Made by a program: the position numbers and the translations under genes. Shown in pieces: positions 21,313 through 33,714 of a stretch of 64,000 nucleotides of DNA. The notes beneath the pieces are model-generated. The model had not been told where the DNA came from. It searched no databases and was given only the letters and a program-made list of their open reading frames with translations. How positions within the stretch are numbered: position 1 is the first letter of the stretch; every line of letters starts with the position of its first letter. The stretch spans positions 85,092,270-85,156,269 of the forward strand of contig JAKGHH010000004.1 of the NCBI GenBank assembly GCA_022828595.1. The letters are read 5' to 3'. The DNA is from Nelumbo lutea. Taxonomy: Eukaryota; Streptophyta; Magnoliopsida; Proteales; Nelumbonaceae.

Positions 21313-23127
21313 ATGTCAAACACAACACAGAAAATGAGTGCCATCAGGGAGCAACTTCAGGCCCCAACAGTTTGTATTGGGCAGTTCACTGTCCCCATCT
21401 CTACGGATGGGGTTCCTACTCTAAATGTGCCTAAGATAATGGCACCTGTGAACCCTCCACTCCCCTCCATAGTAGGAGCAACTTCCGTTGAACCCTACAT
21501 TGTTCATCCGGTGACCGGCCAAAACCAGCTTGTAGACCTGGTGCACTGATGCGAGCTATGCAAGCCCAAATGCAATGGTTTCAACAATTTCAGTTGTATT
21601 AGCAGCTAGTGTTGCACCAAGTTTATCAGCACCAATATCAACAACAGTTTCCACCACTGCCCCAGAACTAGCAACAAGTTCCTCCTTGACACCCCACTAC
21701 GCAGCAGGCCAAGCCCTGCCATCGCAGTGAGCAACCACCCCGCCGGGGAGAGACCTCCCAAACTCAAAACCCTCTTGGTAGTCAGGTCTCATCCCACGGG
21801 AGGGAAAGACAAGTCACTCCCCCCAACCTCGCAACATGTAGTTAGGTTGGGGGACTCTCAGCCAATCAGGCCCGCATCACCTCGGCCTTCGCAGTTCAAG
21901 ATCCCGCTCGTTGAGAACCAGTTCGAAGCCTTGGCTGCGGATTATAGATAAGGCTCTTCAGTCCACAGCCATCAACAACAGTCTGAGCCCCTTCTCGGGC
22001 TTACCATGCCCAATAACACAGAGGCCAGTAGCACTAATGCAGAGCCAACGAAGCAGCGAAGATGTCACTGAGCTCACCGAGCTACAGCCCAGCGCCTGCC
22101 CGAACTCCCCAAAGAAGAGGCGAGCTTGGGAGTAGTGAAGGCCACCCCGCTCCTCTCTGTACCATCTCCTCTATCTCCCGAGCTCCTAGTCATCCCAATG
22201 CCCAAATACTTCAAGGTACCTCCCCTAGACAAATACGATGGATCATTTGACCCAAATGATCATGTAGATGATTTTCAGTCACAAATGCACTTAGCCGGGG
22301 CAAGTGAGCCCTGCATGTGTGTAGCCTTCTCCACCACCTTCAAGGGAGTAGCTCGCACGTGGTACAGGAACCTTGCGCCCGAGTCAATCAAAAGCTGGGC
22401 GCAGTTCGTGCAGGTTTTCACCTCCCACTTTGTCTCTAGCAAGAGATGCCCAAGGACATAAGAAAGCCTCCTCAGCATAGTCCAAAGGGAATGGGAGTCC
22501 ATCCGCAGCTACATCAAAAGATTCAATGATGCATGTCTGTAGATACCTAACTTGGACCCCGTGGTGAGGCTCACAGCAGCCAAGAGAGGCATAATGCACA
22601 AGGAGTTCAAGTGGCATGTGGTTGTCAACAGACCTAAGGATGTGACTGAATTCCTCAAGCTCCTGGACCATTTCATCGGAACGGAGGAGGAGATGAACCA
22701 GAAGGGTGAGAACCTGCCCGAGAAGAGGAAAAGAGAAGGTGAGTCCTCGACCCACGGGGACAGCAAGAAGAAGAAAGAGCTAGCTCGGGGAGGAAGGCCA
22801 AATCAGTCTTTCCGAGCTCCTCCAGCTGAACAAACGAACTACACGCCATTGAATGCAAAGCGAGCTGAGATCCTCATGACAATCAAGGATGCGTCGTACG
22901 TGAAGTGGGGAGATCCAAATGTTAGAAATAAGAACTTGTATTGTCATTTTCATAAAGATCATGGTCATAGTATCGAAAGTTGTAAAAACCTTCGCGATGA
23001 GATAGAAGAACTCATCCGTCGTGGATATTTAAGAAATTTTGTACAAAATGATAATAAAACAGGACGACAGGGGGAGCAAGGTAGAGACGCTCCCGAGTCC
23101 AACAACAGACAAGGCGAGCAGGCATAG
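21313..23127 (+). pseudogene. gag: Tat-element gag
   Basis: A conserved gag core starts near 22200 with PKYFKVPPLDKYDGSFDPND and continues FSTTFKGVARTWYRNLAPES. Two stops (22459-22461 and near 22541) interrupt it. It resumes at 22552 with KRGIMHKEFKWHV, a basic linker, then the zinc-binding CHFHKDHGHSIESC (22950-22990) and EIEELIRRGYLRNFV, a combination typical of Tat-lineage gag. An upstream part (21313-22130) is Gln/Pro-rich and broken by stops. Confidence 0.88.
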
Positions 23128-23169
23128 AGGCCGCCCCCCAAAGAGAGGCTAGTTCGGGGGACAATCTAA

Positions 23170-23775
23170 ATGATCACTGGAGGGTCGATCGTCACGGGCT
23201 GCACCTCAACTACGGCCAGGACCTCGGCCCACGAGGTTAAAAGAGAAGGGCATAATCCCCCAAAGCAACCGAGGATGGAAGAACCAATTTTCTTCACTAA
23301 AGACGATGCACGCGGAGTCCACTACCCTCATGACGATGCGCTCATCGTGAAGATAAGAATCAATGATTTCGAGATGAAGCGTGTCCTCGTCGACTCTGGC
23401 AGCTTAGCAAACATCCTCTTCAAAGCAGCGTTTGACAAGCTTCAACTTCAGGAAAGTGACCTCAAGCCCGCGAGCACTCCCTTGGTGGGCTTAAGTGGAG
23501 AGGAAGTCAGGCCCTTGGGGAGGGTTTCCGTACCTGTGGAGGTCGGCACCTGGCCCAGCATAGCGAGGCACAACCATAGCTTTTGGGTGGTCGCAACTCC
23601 CTCCCCGTACAACGCCATAATAGGTCGGCCCATCACCCATGCTCTACGTGTGGTGGTCTCCACCTATTATTTGGCCATGAAGTTCTCCACAGACTTCGGA
23701 GTTGGGGTAGCGTGAGGCAATCAGCTCGAGTCTCGCAAGTGCTATGTTGCCGCCCTCAAAGGAAAAGCCAAGGTA
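23170..23775 (+). pseudogene. pol: Tat-element aspartic protease
   Basis: Protease core KRVLVDSGSLANIL (about 23377-23418) with downstream IIGRPITHAL. The upstream block PIFFTKDDARGVHYPHDDAL is typical of this lineage. The frame stops at 23713-23715, and similarity to the linker (KCYVAALKGKAK) continues to about 23775 before further stops. Confidence 0.88.
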
Positions 23776-23879
23776 GCAAATGACCTCAAGCTGGAGTGAC
23801 CTGTGGAGCAATATGAAGAGTGAGTTGCACCCGTAAAAGAGACGGTTTCCGTGCCTACTTCAACAGAGGACCTAGCTTA

Positions 23880-25010
23880 GACCCCCCAGATCGACGCTTT
23901 GGTAGAGGAGCCCCTGCGATCTAAGTATGTAAGTTTCTTATTTCAAAATTTAGATATTTTTGCATGGTCTGCAGTCAATATGCCCGGCATAGACCCTAAA
24001 ATCATCACTCACAAACTGAACATTGATCCTGTAGTTAGGCCCGTTAGACAGAAGAAACGCAACCTAGCCCCAGAGCATTGGAGAGCAGTTGACGAGGAGG
24101 TTGGGAAGCTCCTCGTAGCCAATTTTATTATGGAAGTCCATTACCCAAACTAGGTAGCCAACCCCATTCTGGTAAAAAAGGCTAATGGTAAATGGTGCAT
24201 GTGCATCGATTATACTGACCTGAACTGAACTTGCTCGAAGGACTACTTTCCACTCCCCAAGATTGACCGTTTGGTGGATGCGACCTCATGGCATGAGTTG
24301 TTGAGCTTCTTAGACGCCTATTCGGGCTACAACTAGATCAGAATGGACCCTACTGAAGAAGAAAAAATGGCCATCATAACCAAGCTCGCCCTGTACTGCT
24401 ACAAGTCATGCCCTTTGGACTGAAAATGTTAGTGCAACATTTCAGAGATTTGTAAACCGACTGTTTGAGCCGTTGATCGACAAAAAAGTAGAGTGTTATG
24501 TATATGACATGATCGTCAAAACCCAAATTTCAAGCAAATTAACAAAATATTTGTACTTTGTTTTTGAAATTTTGCGCAAGTTTAATATGAAGTTAAACCC
24601 AAACAAGTGCATTTTTTGTGTCACCTCGGGTAAATTCCTACGTTACATCGTTAACCGACGTGGTATTGAGGTCAACCCTAATAAAATTAAGCCATCTTAG
24701 ATATGAGACCGCCTTGGAAATTGAAGGAAGTTCAGAGGTTGAATGGCCGAATAGCCGCTTCATGTCTAAATCGGCATATCGCTACCTGGCTTTCTTTAAG
24801 GCAATTAAGAGAAACAGACTTCAAATGGACCAAAGAGTGCCAACTCGCTTTTGATGAACTCAAAAGGTGCCTCGCTAGTATCCCGGTGTTAATCCGACCC
24901 GAGGAGGGAGACATTTTGGAGTTGTACCTCTTCGCGAGTGATGAGGTAATCAACTCGGTACTGACAAAAGTAGTAGTTCGGGTCCAATGACCCATCTACT
25001 ATGTTAGCAA
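23880..25010 (+). pseudogene. pol: Tat-element reverse transcriptase and first RNase H, degraded
   Basis: Blocks in order: FAWSAVNMPGIDPKIITHKL, VRQKKRNLAPEHW, ANPILVKKANGKWCMCIDY, DYFPLPKIDRLVDAT, MKLNPNKCIF and the RNase H region QLAFDELKRCL. The catalytic box, usually YVDDM, reads YVYDM at 24497-24511, so one of the two metal-binding Asp residues is Tyr. Stops are frequent (near 24151, 24226, 24334, 24420 and 24700) and frameshifts occur near 24415 and 24700. This enzyme cannot be functional. Confidence 0.9.
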
Positions 25011-25184
25011 AGTGTCGCAGGAAGTAGAGACGAGGTATCCTGAGATCGAAAAGTTGGCGTACATGCTAGTTGTTGCAGCTCGGAAACTGTGGCCGTACTT
25101 CCAAGCTCATACAATTGTCGTCCTCACCAATAAGCCTATGAGGCAAGTCTTGCTCAAGTCCGAGGTCTCTAGTAGATTGACGAA

Positions 25185-26140
25185 GTGGGCAATCGACTCA
25201 ACGAGTACGACATCCAGTACAAACTGCAACTTGCCATTAAGGCCCAAGCCTTAGCTGACTTCATCGCAGAATGCACTTTCAGCACCGAGGTCCTTGAGTT
25301 GGCTGAGCCCGAGCACAGTGAGGCTCCAACTAGCGTGGCCTCTCTCCTAGTTAGACCGAAACTGACTTGGGATGAGGAGTCCTGGATCCTCCATGTGGAT
25401 GGCTCGTCAAATCAGCAGGGTAGCGGGGTTGGAATCGTTCTGTATGGGCCAAGCGGTGCGAAATTGGAGTATGTGCTACGCTTCAATTTCGCTGCGTCCA
25501 ACAATGAAGTGGAGTACGAGGCGTTGATAGTCGGGCTGTCCTTAGCAAGTGAAGTGAAAGCTAAGCATATCGTTATCTGCAACGACTCCCAGCTCGTAGT
25601 CAACCAGGTCACTGGCGAATATGAAGCTCGAGAGTCAACCATGGTCGCCTACTTAGCTAAAGTCAGAGAAGCCTTACTCAACTTCCAGTCCTACTTCATC
25701 AAGCAGATCCCGAGATCTGAGAACGCTGAGGCCGATGCCCTATCCCAATTAGCCAGCACAAGCGACAACACCATGAGAACTGTGTACATAGAGAACTTGC
25801 CTCGGCCTAGCAATCTCAGGGGAGCAGAGGAGGTCGCTCCTGTTGTACAAGCAGAGCCAAGCTGGATTGACCCACTCGTGAGCTACCTGCTACACGACAC
25901 CCTCCTTGTAGATTGTAATGCTGCCAGAAGGGTAGAGCATCAGGCAACCAAATACGCCATAATAGACGGACGACTGTACCGACGATCTTACACGTTCCCT
26001 CATCTGCGCTGCTTACGACCCTTTGAAGCTGAGCTCGTGCTCCACGACACTCATGAGGGCTTGTGCAGCGGACACTTGGGGGCAGGGCCCTCGCCCAGAA
26101 AGCGCTGCAACAGGGATATTATTGGCCAACATTAAAGGCA
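25185..26140 (+). pseudogene. pol: Tat-element second RNase H and integrase N-terminus
   Basis: 316-codon open stretch. The extra RNase H has HVDGSSNQQGSGVGIVL, AASNNEVEYEALIVGL and CNDSQLVVNQVTGEYEA, followed by the conserved RSENAEADALSQLA. This duplicated RNase H is characteristic of Tat elements. The last part (LYRRSYTFPHLRCL, HEGLCSGHLG) starts the integrase zinc-binding domain, whose frame is lost near 26095. Confidence 0.9.
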
Positions 26141-27082
26141 AATGCAATTAAGTTTGTTAGAAAGTGTGACAAATGTCAGAAGCACACCAACATCCACCAC
26201 TAGCCCGCTACCGACCTAAAGTACCTCACCAGCCCATGGCCCTTCGCACAATGGGGGATCGATATATTTGGACCATTTCCACCAGCGACAGGACAAAGGA
26301 GGTTCTTAGTGGTAGCAGTTGATTATTTTACTAAGTGGGTGGAGGTCGAACCTCTCGCAACAATCACAACGCGGAATGTGCAGAACTTCTTGTGGAAGAA
26401 CATAGTTTATCATTTCAGACTACCCTGAGTATTCATCTCTGATAACGGCAAGCAGTTCAAGGACATTAAATTCCAGAACTGGTGCAAAGATATGGGAATA
26501 CAACAAAATTTTACCTTAGTAGCGCACCCTCAAGCAAATGGCCAAGCGGAGGTCACAAACAGAGCCATTCTCTGCAGACTGAAGGCACGCCTAGACTGAG
26601 CTAAGGGACTGTGGGTAGACGAGCTGCCCAGTGTACTATGGGCTTATTGAACCACGGTGAAGACTGCAACAGGCGAGACCCCCTTCGACCTCATTTACGG
26701 CACCGAGGCAATTATCTCAGCCGAGATCAAGGTTCCCATGCTACGTCTGGAAGTGTACGATGACGAAGCAAATGGGGACGAGCTATGCACCAACCTTGAC
26801 CTACTTGATGAGGTACGGGACCTCGCATACATTAGGACCGTGGCCTACCTGTAGAGAGTAGCTCGGTGCTATAACACCAGGGTCAAGAAGCAGAACCTTC
26901 GCGTCGGAGACCTTGTTCTTCGTAAAGTCATGGTACCTGAGCCCGGTGTTGGTAAGCTTAGGCCAAATTGGGAAAGACCAAAGTGGGTGCTCGGGGAAGG
27001 AACGTATGAGCTCGAAACCCTAGAAAGGAAGCAGATACCTCAGGCATGGAATATTGTCAACCTAAGGCAATATTGTCTGTAA
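26141..27082 (+). pseudogene. pol: Tat-element integrase core and C-terminus
   Basis: The zinc-binding Cys pair RKCDKCQKH (about 26160-26186) is followed by the DDE core: GIDIFGPFPPATGQRRF, ISDNGKQFKD and NGQAEVTNRAI, with all three acidic residues kept. The C-terminal GDLVLRKVMVPEPGVGKLRPNWE and IVNLRQYCL end at a stop at 27079-27081. In-frame stops near 26427, 26597, 26648 and 26852 interrupt it. Confidence 0.88.
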
Positions 27083-27087
27083 TTATC

Positions 27088-27800
27088 GAACTCCAGAGGA
27101 GTGGACCATAAGTCGCTCCCTCAGCCTAAGGGCCAAAACTCTGAGCTAAGGACCTCGATGCCCAATCGCCTCTTCGGCATGGGCGAACTCTAGAAAAGTG
27201 GACCATAAGTCGCTCCCTCGGCCTAAGAGCCAAAACACTGAGCTAAGGACCTTGGTGTCCAGTCGCCTCTTCGGCATGGGCAAACTCTAGAAGAGTGGAC
27301 CATAAGTCGCTCCCTCAGCCTAAGGGCCAAAACACCGAGCTAAGGACCTTGGTGCCCAGTCGCCTCTTCGGCATGGGCAAACGCTAGAAGAGTGGACCAT
27401 AAGTCGCTCCCTCAACCTAAGGGCCAAAACGCCGAGCTAAGGACCTCGGTTCCCAGTCGCCTCTTCAGCATGGGCAAACTCCAGAAGAGTGGACTATAAG
27501 TTGCTCCCCCAGCCTAAGGGACAAATCACCGAGCTAAAGAATGACCTTGGCACTATAAGTTTAGTCGCCTCTTCGGCATGGGCGAACTCTAGGAGAGTGG
27601 ACTATAAGTCGCTCCCCCAGCCTAAGGGCCAAAGTGCTGAGCTAAAGAAAGACCTCGGCACTATAAGTCCAGTCACCTCTTTGGCATGGGCGAACTCTAG
27701 GAGAGTGGACTATAAGTCGCTCTCCCAGCCTAAGGGCTAAAGCACCGAGCTAACAAAAGACCTCGGCACCACATAAGACCTAGTCGCCTCGTCGGCATAG
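27088..27800 (+). repeat. Seven-unit tandem repeat downstream of the integrase
   Basis: Units begin near 27088, 27188, 27285, 27383, 27479, 27587 and 27697, each starting CTCTAGAAGAGTGGACCATA (with variants) and containing GTCGCTCCCTCAGCCTAAGG and CGCCTCTTCGGCATGGGC. The first four are about 97-100 bp; the last three are about 108-110 bp owing to an added GACCTCGGCACTATAAG-like insert. Variable tandem repeats in the 3' untranslated region are known from Tat-lineage elements. Confidence 0.9.
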
Positions 27801-28203
27801 GCTAAGTACTTTTAATGCCTAAGGCGCAGGCAGCTCGGGTGTGAACCCTATGATGCATAGACCGCATACAGCGGGTTGAACCCGTTAGGGACAACCGACG
27901 TCAACTTAAGTAACCCAGGTGCAGACAGGTTGGGCATATACCCTACTATGTCGCTCACCTTGGTGTACATCATAGAATCACCCCAAGTACTGGGAGACAG
28001 CTCGGGGTGACGACAGTTAAGAAACCCCTACTTTGGGTATTTAGCTCGATAGCTTAACAGCTCGGGGTAAAATGATCACTTTGGTAGATAAGGTAAATTA
28101 CACGAACACTTAGCGAAAAGTGGACTTTCATTACAAGGAGTTTGTTACAAAAGAAGAAAGAAAAAACTGAGCTCGTAGGCTCAAAGTACAAGGACCGTTC
28201 AAA

Positions 28204-30091
28204 CTACTTGGGGGACTTCTCGCTCGGAGCCTCCACAGAAGTGCCGGCCTGATCGGTGGAAGTGGCCTCTTCAATGTCATCACCCTCCTCCTCAGAGTCC
28301 GGGTATTCGGCAGCTTCGTGAGCTATCTCTCCTGTGATTCGTGAGGTGGTGATGGCGCTTACGTCGAGCTGCGGAAACTCGCGCTTTATCAGCCACCAAC
28401 TGAGCTTGAAGCCTTTGGGTAGGCCTCCACCATCACCCCGTCAAACTCCTCCGACTTGATGTGGTCTTGGACGGCCTTGACCTTTCCCTCCTCCATAGTG
28501 CCAAGAAGGATATCAGTTCTCTCCTTGACATCGGCTTTGATGTTCTCTACTTGGCGCTTCAGAGTCCCCTTATCCGACTTAAGGTTCTTCACCTTGCGCA
28601 ACAACTCCTTCTTCTCACACTGCCACTCCTCCTTCTCTAACATCAACGATGTAACTAGCTCTTTCTGAGCTTGCACATCGCCCTCCAGTCAATGGATTTG
28701 GCCATGAGCTAGCTTCAAAATGGAGTGAGTTGAGCAGGCTGAGTCTTCGGCAGCTAGAGCTCGCTTCAAGTGCCTCTCAGATTGGAGAGTCAGGGTGTGC
28801 ATGGCAGAGTTCACCTGCCAAGAGAATGCCAGTTAGCACTAGTAAGGAAACAATTGTAGAAGTTTGAAGTATAACGGGACTTACTACCATAGAGTGGGTA
28901 GCTGCTCGAGCTCCGAACTAAAAAGGCGATAGCTCGGCCCATTCGAAGACCTTCTCGGCATACATAACCCCTTTGCTCTTCCGAAGGTTGTGCTGTGGGA
29001 GCGAGCTTCGTAGTTGTCTTAGGAACAGGCTCCGCAATCGTCTCGGGCTCCCAAGGTGGGAGGTTCTCTGACCCTCTAAGTCAATCACTGGAGGAGCTAT
29101 AGTAGGCTGTTCGAGCTTTGGAGTAGGAGTTCATGGAGATTCAATGCAAGCTCTCTTTGCAGCTCACTTCTTTCTCCCCTTCATTTTTCCAAAGAGTTTC
29201 TCTGCACTAAGTCACTCCATAGGACCTGCAACAGAGTTCGACGTCAGTAATGTTACCAAGAAGTAGAAGTTGGCTACTGAAGAAAAATACTAACTCTAAA
29301 CAAGGCGACCTACTGGGAATCAGACCGGCCTCAATGAGCTTGTTCTCGGCGATGAAGTCCTTGTAGTTGAAGCCGAGCTCCGCCCAAGACTGGAGTGTCT
29401 CCCTTGTATCCTAGTCCAGCGTAATGTCGGAGTCCTGAATGGCCACCCTCCAGTGAGTAGGGAAGGGCTATCTTGCAGGGTTCCAAACTACAAAATAATC
29501 TCGTTTCTAGGCTGGGATTTTATTGGGGAGGTCATGTAGTAGCTTGTAGCCTGGGCGAGGGGACATGTAGTAAGTTAGCCTGTGCTCGGGGAGAATGCTA
29601 GAAGCATTCTTCTTTATGGAAAGTATGGAGGCAAAAATGTCAAGGTCAAGAGGCAAGGCGTAGTCGAAGCAAAGGGAGATGGTACCGACCACGTTCCGAA
29701 TGGAGTTTGGGTGGAAATGGTCTATAGTGACGTCGAAGTGATTTAACACTTCAATAATTAGGGGGTGCAGTGGAAGGCGGAGTCCAGCCTTGAGCTGTTC
29801 CTCGAAAATCACAATCTCATCGCGACCGTGTTCCCAAGGGAAGTCGCCCGTAGGAAGGTGGTAGGTATACTCCCTAGGAAGGTTATACCGAGCTATCAGG
29901 CTCCTAAGCCTGCCTACCGTCATGGTAGAATGACTGAACTTGTCTGGTATCCGACTTCGATTAAAGGTGGATGTCGGGTTACCCGAGGTCTCCCACACCT
30001 CATAGGTGGAATGTGCCTCGGAGGCACCTACTTGAGCCGAGGTACCCACCTCGGGCTCATCTAAAAGACTGTTGAAGCTATGGTCTGACAT
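28204..30091 (-). pseudogene. Antisense gene of the Tat element (gypsy-type transposon protein with coiled coil)
   Basis: On the minus strand from ATG 30091: a N-terminal region, then a domain with RIPDKFSHSTMTVGRLRSLI, FEEQLKAGLRLPLHPLIIEV and HFHPNSIRNVVGTISL, resembling the 'putative gypsy type transposon' domain (Pfam Transposase_28). It runs past stops at 29507-29509 (IPA*KRDYF) and near 29470 into WRVAIQDSDITLD. An intron-like gap has an acceptor CTCTGTTGCAG near 29227. A coiled coil follows (LEKEEWQCEKKELLRKVKNL), then, after a frameshift near 28405, FKLSWWLIKREFPQLDVSAI and an acidic end to 28204. Such antisense genes are known in Tat-type plant elements; their role is unknown. Confidence 0.75.
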
Positions 30092-30290
30092 AGCTACAAA
30101 CTAAGGGAAGCTAACTACGAAACTGAAAAGACTAGAACCAAACTGAAGAGGAGAGGCTAAGGAGACTCACCAAGGGAAGATGACTGAACTAGGAAGAATG
30201 GCGGATTGGAAAACCCGAGTTGAAGAGCTTTGTTGCGACCTCAAGATGAGCGTTAGTGAACTTATGGCGGAGAAAATGACTGGGGTCCCC

Positions 30291-30303
30291 CCTATTTATA
30301 GCC
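30291..30303 (-). promoter_or_regulatory. TATA box of the antisense gene
   Basis: The minus strand reads GGCTATAAATAGG, about 190 bases before the antisense ATG at 30091, leaving room for a normal 5'UTR. It is close to the optimal plant TATA context. Confidence 0.65.
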
Positions 30304-30608
30304 GCTATGTTCGAGATTCAAAGGTTGAGATCAAGATGATCTAACGGATCTCAAGAAAACCGGATGTACGACCCCCGAGGTGAAATCGGTTTAGCGTGTT
30401 TTTTGACGTCCACGGAGTCTATAGATCGCGTGAAGTCCGTGTGTGAACTGCACGTGACCTGGGTTATCTTTGATTGAGTTGAGCAGTGAACTGGTCTGAT
30501 CGACGAACTATCTGACTGGAAGGCCTAGACTTCAAGCCAAATCCACCTGTTACGTCATGAACTCCCCACACCAGGTCAGGATCCCTGGCTCTAGGAGTGA
30601 GGGGAAAT

Positions 30609-31407
30609 TGATGGAGGGTGATCTAGCCCGACCTCATCATGAGGGGACACGTGGACATGACTCAACATAAGCGATGACTCAGCACGACCAGTTTGCCAAG
30701 ATCCAGCTTGGCATCTCGCTATGAGATGACACTCCGATTACCCCGAGCTAAGGTTCTTCCAAGTCGGGAATATCCCGAGCTGAAGGCACTTTGGGTTGAG
30801 CTCGGGAGACTCCTAAGTTAGAATAAATTTACTCCTGCCCAAACCTAAGTAGGCCACCTCGGGTAGAAGCACCTCAATATGACACCTACAGCTCGACACA
30901 GGGTAGCTTGCAGAAGAGCAGCTCGATGTATCAAAGGAAGATCTCTTGTCTGACAACTGTACCTACCAAACCTGGAGACTTGCACCCACGTCTCTCGCCA
31001 GGCGACGTTGTGCCTGCCAGCCCTGAGAGGTGTCCCTTGTCTGACAGGCCGTACTCTGCAACGGTTACTTGCGTCCACCAGCTCAGCCCTAGCAAGTAAC
31101 GGCCGCAGCAGAGAATTAGAAGCGGTTATGCCCGATCTGTCAGGACACCACTATATAAGAGCTCTGACCCCCAAAGAGCAAGGGTATTACAACTTGCGTG
31201 ATCTGCACTGTAGCCCTTTTATTTTTCTCTGCATCTCTCTCTTTCAGCTCTCAACTTTCTCTCCGAGTTATTAACTTAAACATCGGAGTGTTCCCGCCGG
31301 GTGAGCTCCCCGAGATCCCTTCATCTTCTTCTTCACAGGTGCTTCATCCGCCACTAGATAGAAATGCAGCCACTTCCAGCTAGGAATGACCATATTGCAT
31401 ATCATCA
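30609..31407 (+). repeat. Tat-element 3' LTR
   Basis: 799 bp; same ends as the 5' LTR and the matching TATA-like CTATATAAGAGCT near 31151. Followed by target duplication ATTAT. Confidence 0.92.
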
Positions 31408-31412
31408 ATTAT

Positions 31413-32338
31413 CATGGTTCATGGATCTCCTACAAACTCAAAACTCGAAACTGCAGTTACCTTTTGCAATACATGAGACAAAAAAATGGATAAAGTAAAT
31501 AGGAATTATAGCGGGTTCCCTACATCGCAACCTGACACTTTTCCTCATCAGGGCAGCCTAAGGAAGTAAAATATTTTAGAATTTGTGAGTTAATAACCTC
31601 CCAGGGAATATTTTAGAATTCTTATCCATGCACATAGCGAACCCTCCCTTTGCCTATAAATAATAGGGTTCATGACATGAAAGAACACCTCCTCATCCTT
31701 TTATTCATTTTGTTCATTCATCCAACAATTATCTCATTCGGTCTTTCATTACCTTTGCTCAGATTTAAGTTCTTCTGAGCTTTCCAACCCTAACATAACC
31801 TCGTCTTTTATTCCCTAAGATTTCCATTTTTTAGCCCTATAAGTTAGTTTCACTCTGACGCTATTGATGCTATTGTTCTCCCTGGCATCTTATTCACTCT
31901 CACCAGAGCTTAGACTACTTTCACAATGTCCTTCCTACACTCTTATTCCCACAAAACCAAATGGGCCCTTAGCTAAGTTGGTAAGGGCTCTCATTGATTC
32001 TAGCAAAGACTTGGAAGCTAGGGCATGGCTAGAGGGATGGGCTACCCCTTATGTAGCCTCATGACTAATAAAAGTGAAAAAAAAGAGAGAGAGAAGATCC
32101 ATGCTAACCTTGGAGAGACCACATTAACCTTTGTATTGAATTTAAATAACCAAAGAAATATAAAATGGCATACGTTGTGTGGTTAAAAGCACATGGCTTT
32201 GAACTACACCACAATCCATAAGGTGTTATATAACATGTTGAGATTGTATTCTCAACAAAATTTTAATTTAAAGGGCATATTTTGGTTATTTATTATATTA
32301 TGGTATATGGAATCATTTAACTTTATTGTAACATGAAT
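31413..32338. other. Non-coding stretch with one A-box-like motif
   Basis: No gene supported. TAGCTAAGTTGG near 31971 resembles a tRNA-type A box, but no matching B box follows, so a SINE is not called. Confidence 0.4.
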
Positions 32339-32633
32339 CATGGTTGTAAAAAACGACCCAGAAACGGCTCCGTTATGGCCATCGGTTTCTGGGTCAATAA
32401 TTTGACCGTTTAGTTTGAATGGACAACCCATTATGACAAAAAATTAAAAAACAAAAAATAGTCAAAAACTGTTGAACATGTCGATGGGTCGACCACCAGG
32501 GTCAACACATTGTTGACTTTTTTAATGGGTTTTGGTTAGGGATTAGGTTTGGGGTAAAGTGGAACCGGTTGCCTGGACGGTTCCCGGGCCGAATGGTCCG
32601 ATTGTCCAAGTCAACGACGGTTCAAAAACCATG
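32339..32633. repeat. CATGGTTTTTAAAAC-type MITE, copy A
   Basis: Ends CATGGTTGTAAAAAACGACC and GGTTCAAAAACCATG are inverted. The interior contains GTTTGAATGGACAACCCATT, an A-rich stretch, then GTCAAAAACTGTTGAAC. Copies B (34488-34773) and C (38153-38459) share this order. Confidence 0.75.
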
Positions 32634-33714
32634 GCATGAATAGAACTAAGAGATTTTACAATAAATAGAAATTGCCGGTATCATGTGGATTAGAATCATA
32701 AAGCTCGTGTTGGGCAGCAAGGTTTTGTTGTGTTACTCATTCTAAAATGAGGCAAAAGTGGATTATGGATTTCCTGCCCATGAGAACTCTCCCCACGTCT
32801 ACCCACAATGCACTACCCCCATGAATTGAAAACATCTCCCCTTGCATAATACTATATAGGAGGATGAGATATTCTTTATGTATGAATGCAATGTTATGTG
32901 GATAGAGGAGATCCGAACTCGGCAAAATGTATTTGTTTAAGGGTGTGGATCATTCCAAAATGAGTTGCGGCTGGTTCTGAAACACAATCTCACGCCAGCC
33001 CAATCACACCAATATCTAATGTTCCACACCCATCCTCTATGTCATTTTTTATTCCGTGCTTCCCACCCCTATTATTTGTGCTATTTTTATTGATTCTTGT
33101 TAACTTTTGTTATTTTATTTATTTTTATTAGATGTACTGAAATTATAATACATATATATCATTATTTTATATATTAGATTTACTTACATTATTTTTTATT
33201 ATCTTTAAAATATTTTAATAATTATTTTTATTACACTTACTTATATTGTTTTTTATTATATTTATATTTATCTTATAAATTGTAATGCTTTATTTGTATA
33301 ATTTAATTTAATTTTTTTGATTAATTATAAAATGTGACTCATATAATAGACACATTAGAAATATGTGTTGGTGCATGATTAATGGTATCGGTATCAATTT
33401 ATGTTATATATGTGTTATACATTACCATATTCTATTAAGAACATACCATATATATATATATAGTATATATATACTATATATAATATAGTATATTATATGT
33501 GCTTCTAGTATTTTATTATATGTTTATATGCTTATTTATAATGTATTTTATAAATATCAAAAGCTAAAAAACCAATATATCAAACTGGTGAAAAACCAAA
33601 GTGATCAACTGATTAATCCATTGCCTTCCATTCGATTTTGGTTCATAATTTTCCAAAAATTGATAATACCAGTTCAGCTTAAAAAAGGCTCATATATAGT
33701 TCGATTAACTGAAT
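32634..33714. other. AT-rich non-coding stretch
   Basis: Very AT-rich from 33040 to 33700 with an alternating TA run at 33453-33480 and several poly-T tracts. Nothing gene-like. Around 32700-33000 there are CATTCCAAAATGAG-type sequences, also seen near 36570-36900, that may be older repeat fragments. Confidence 0.4.

Larger units (their letters stand above)
20414..31407 (+). mobile_element. Ty3/Gypsy retrotransposon of the Tat lineage
   Basis: LTRs at 20414-21229 and 30609-31407 begin TGATGGAGGGTGATCT and end CATCATCA or ATATCATCA; target duplication ATTAT at 20409-20413 and 31408-31412. The primer-binding region GGTGCCATCTGTGGG follows the 5' LTR; Tat-type elements usually read GGCGCCGTCTGTGGG, so both CpGs look deaminated. 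A polypurine tract GAGTGAGGGGAAA precedes the 3' LTR. Order: gag, protease, reverse transcriptase, RNase H, a second RNase H, integrase, tandem repeats, antisense gene. The second RNase H and long 3' region are hallmarks of the Tat group. Many stops show it is inactive. Confidence 0.93.

Noticed and set aside
27088..27800. CRISPR-like array
   Set aside because: Units are directly adjacent without unique spacers, inside a plant retrotransposon; an ordinary tandem repeat.
31960..32060. Possible SINE with an A box
   Set aside because: No B box at the expected distance and no tail.
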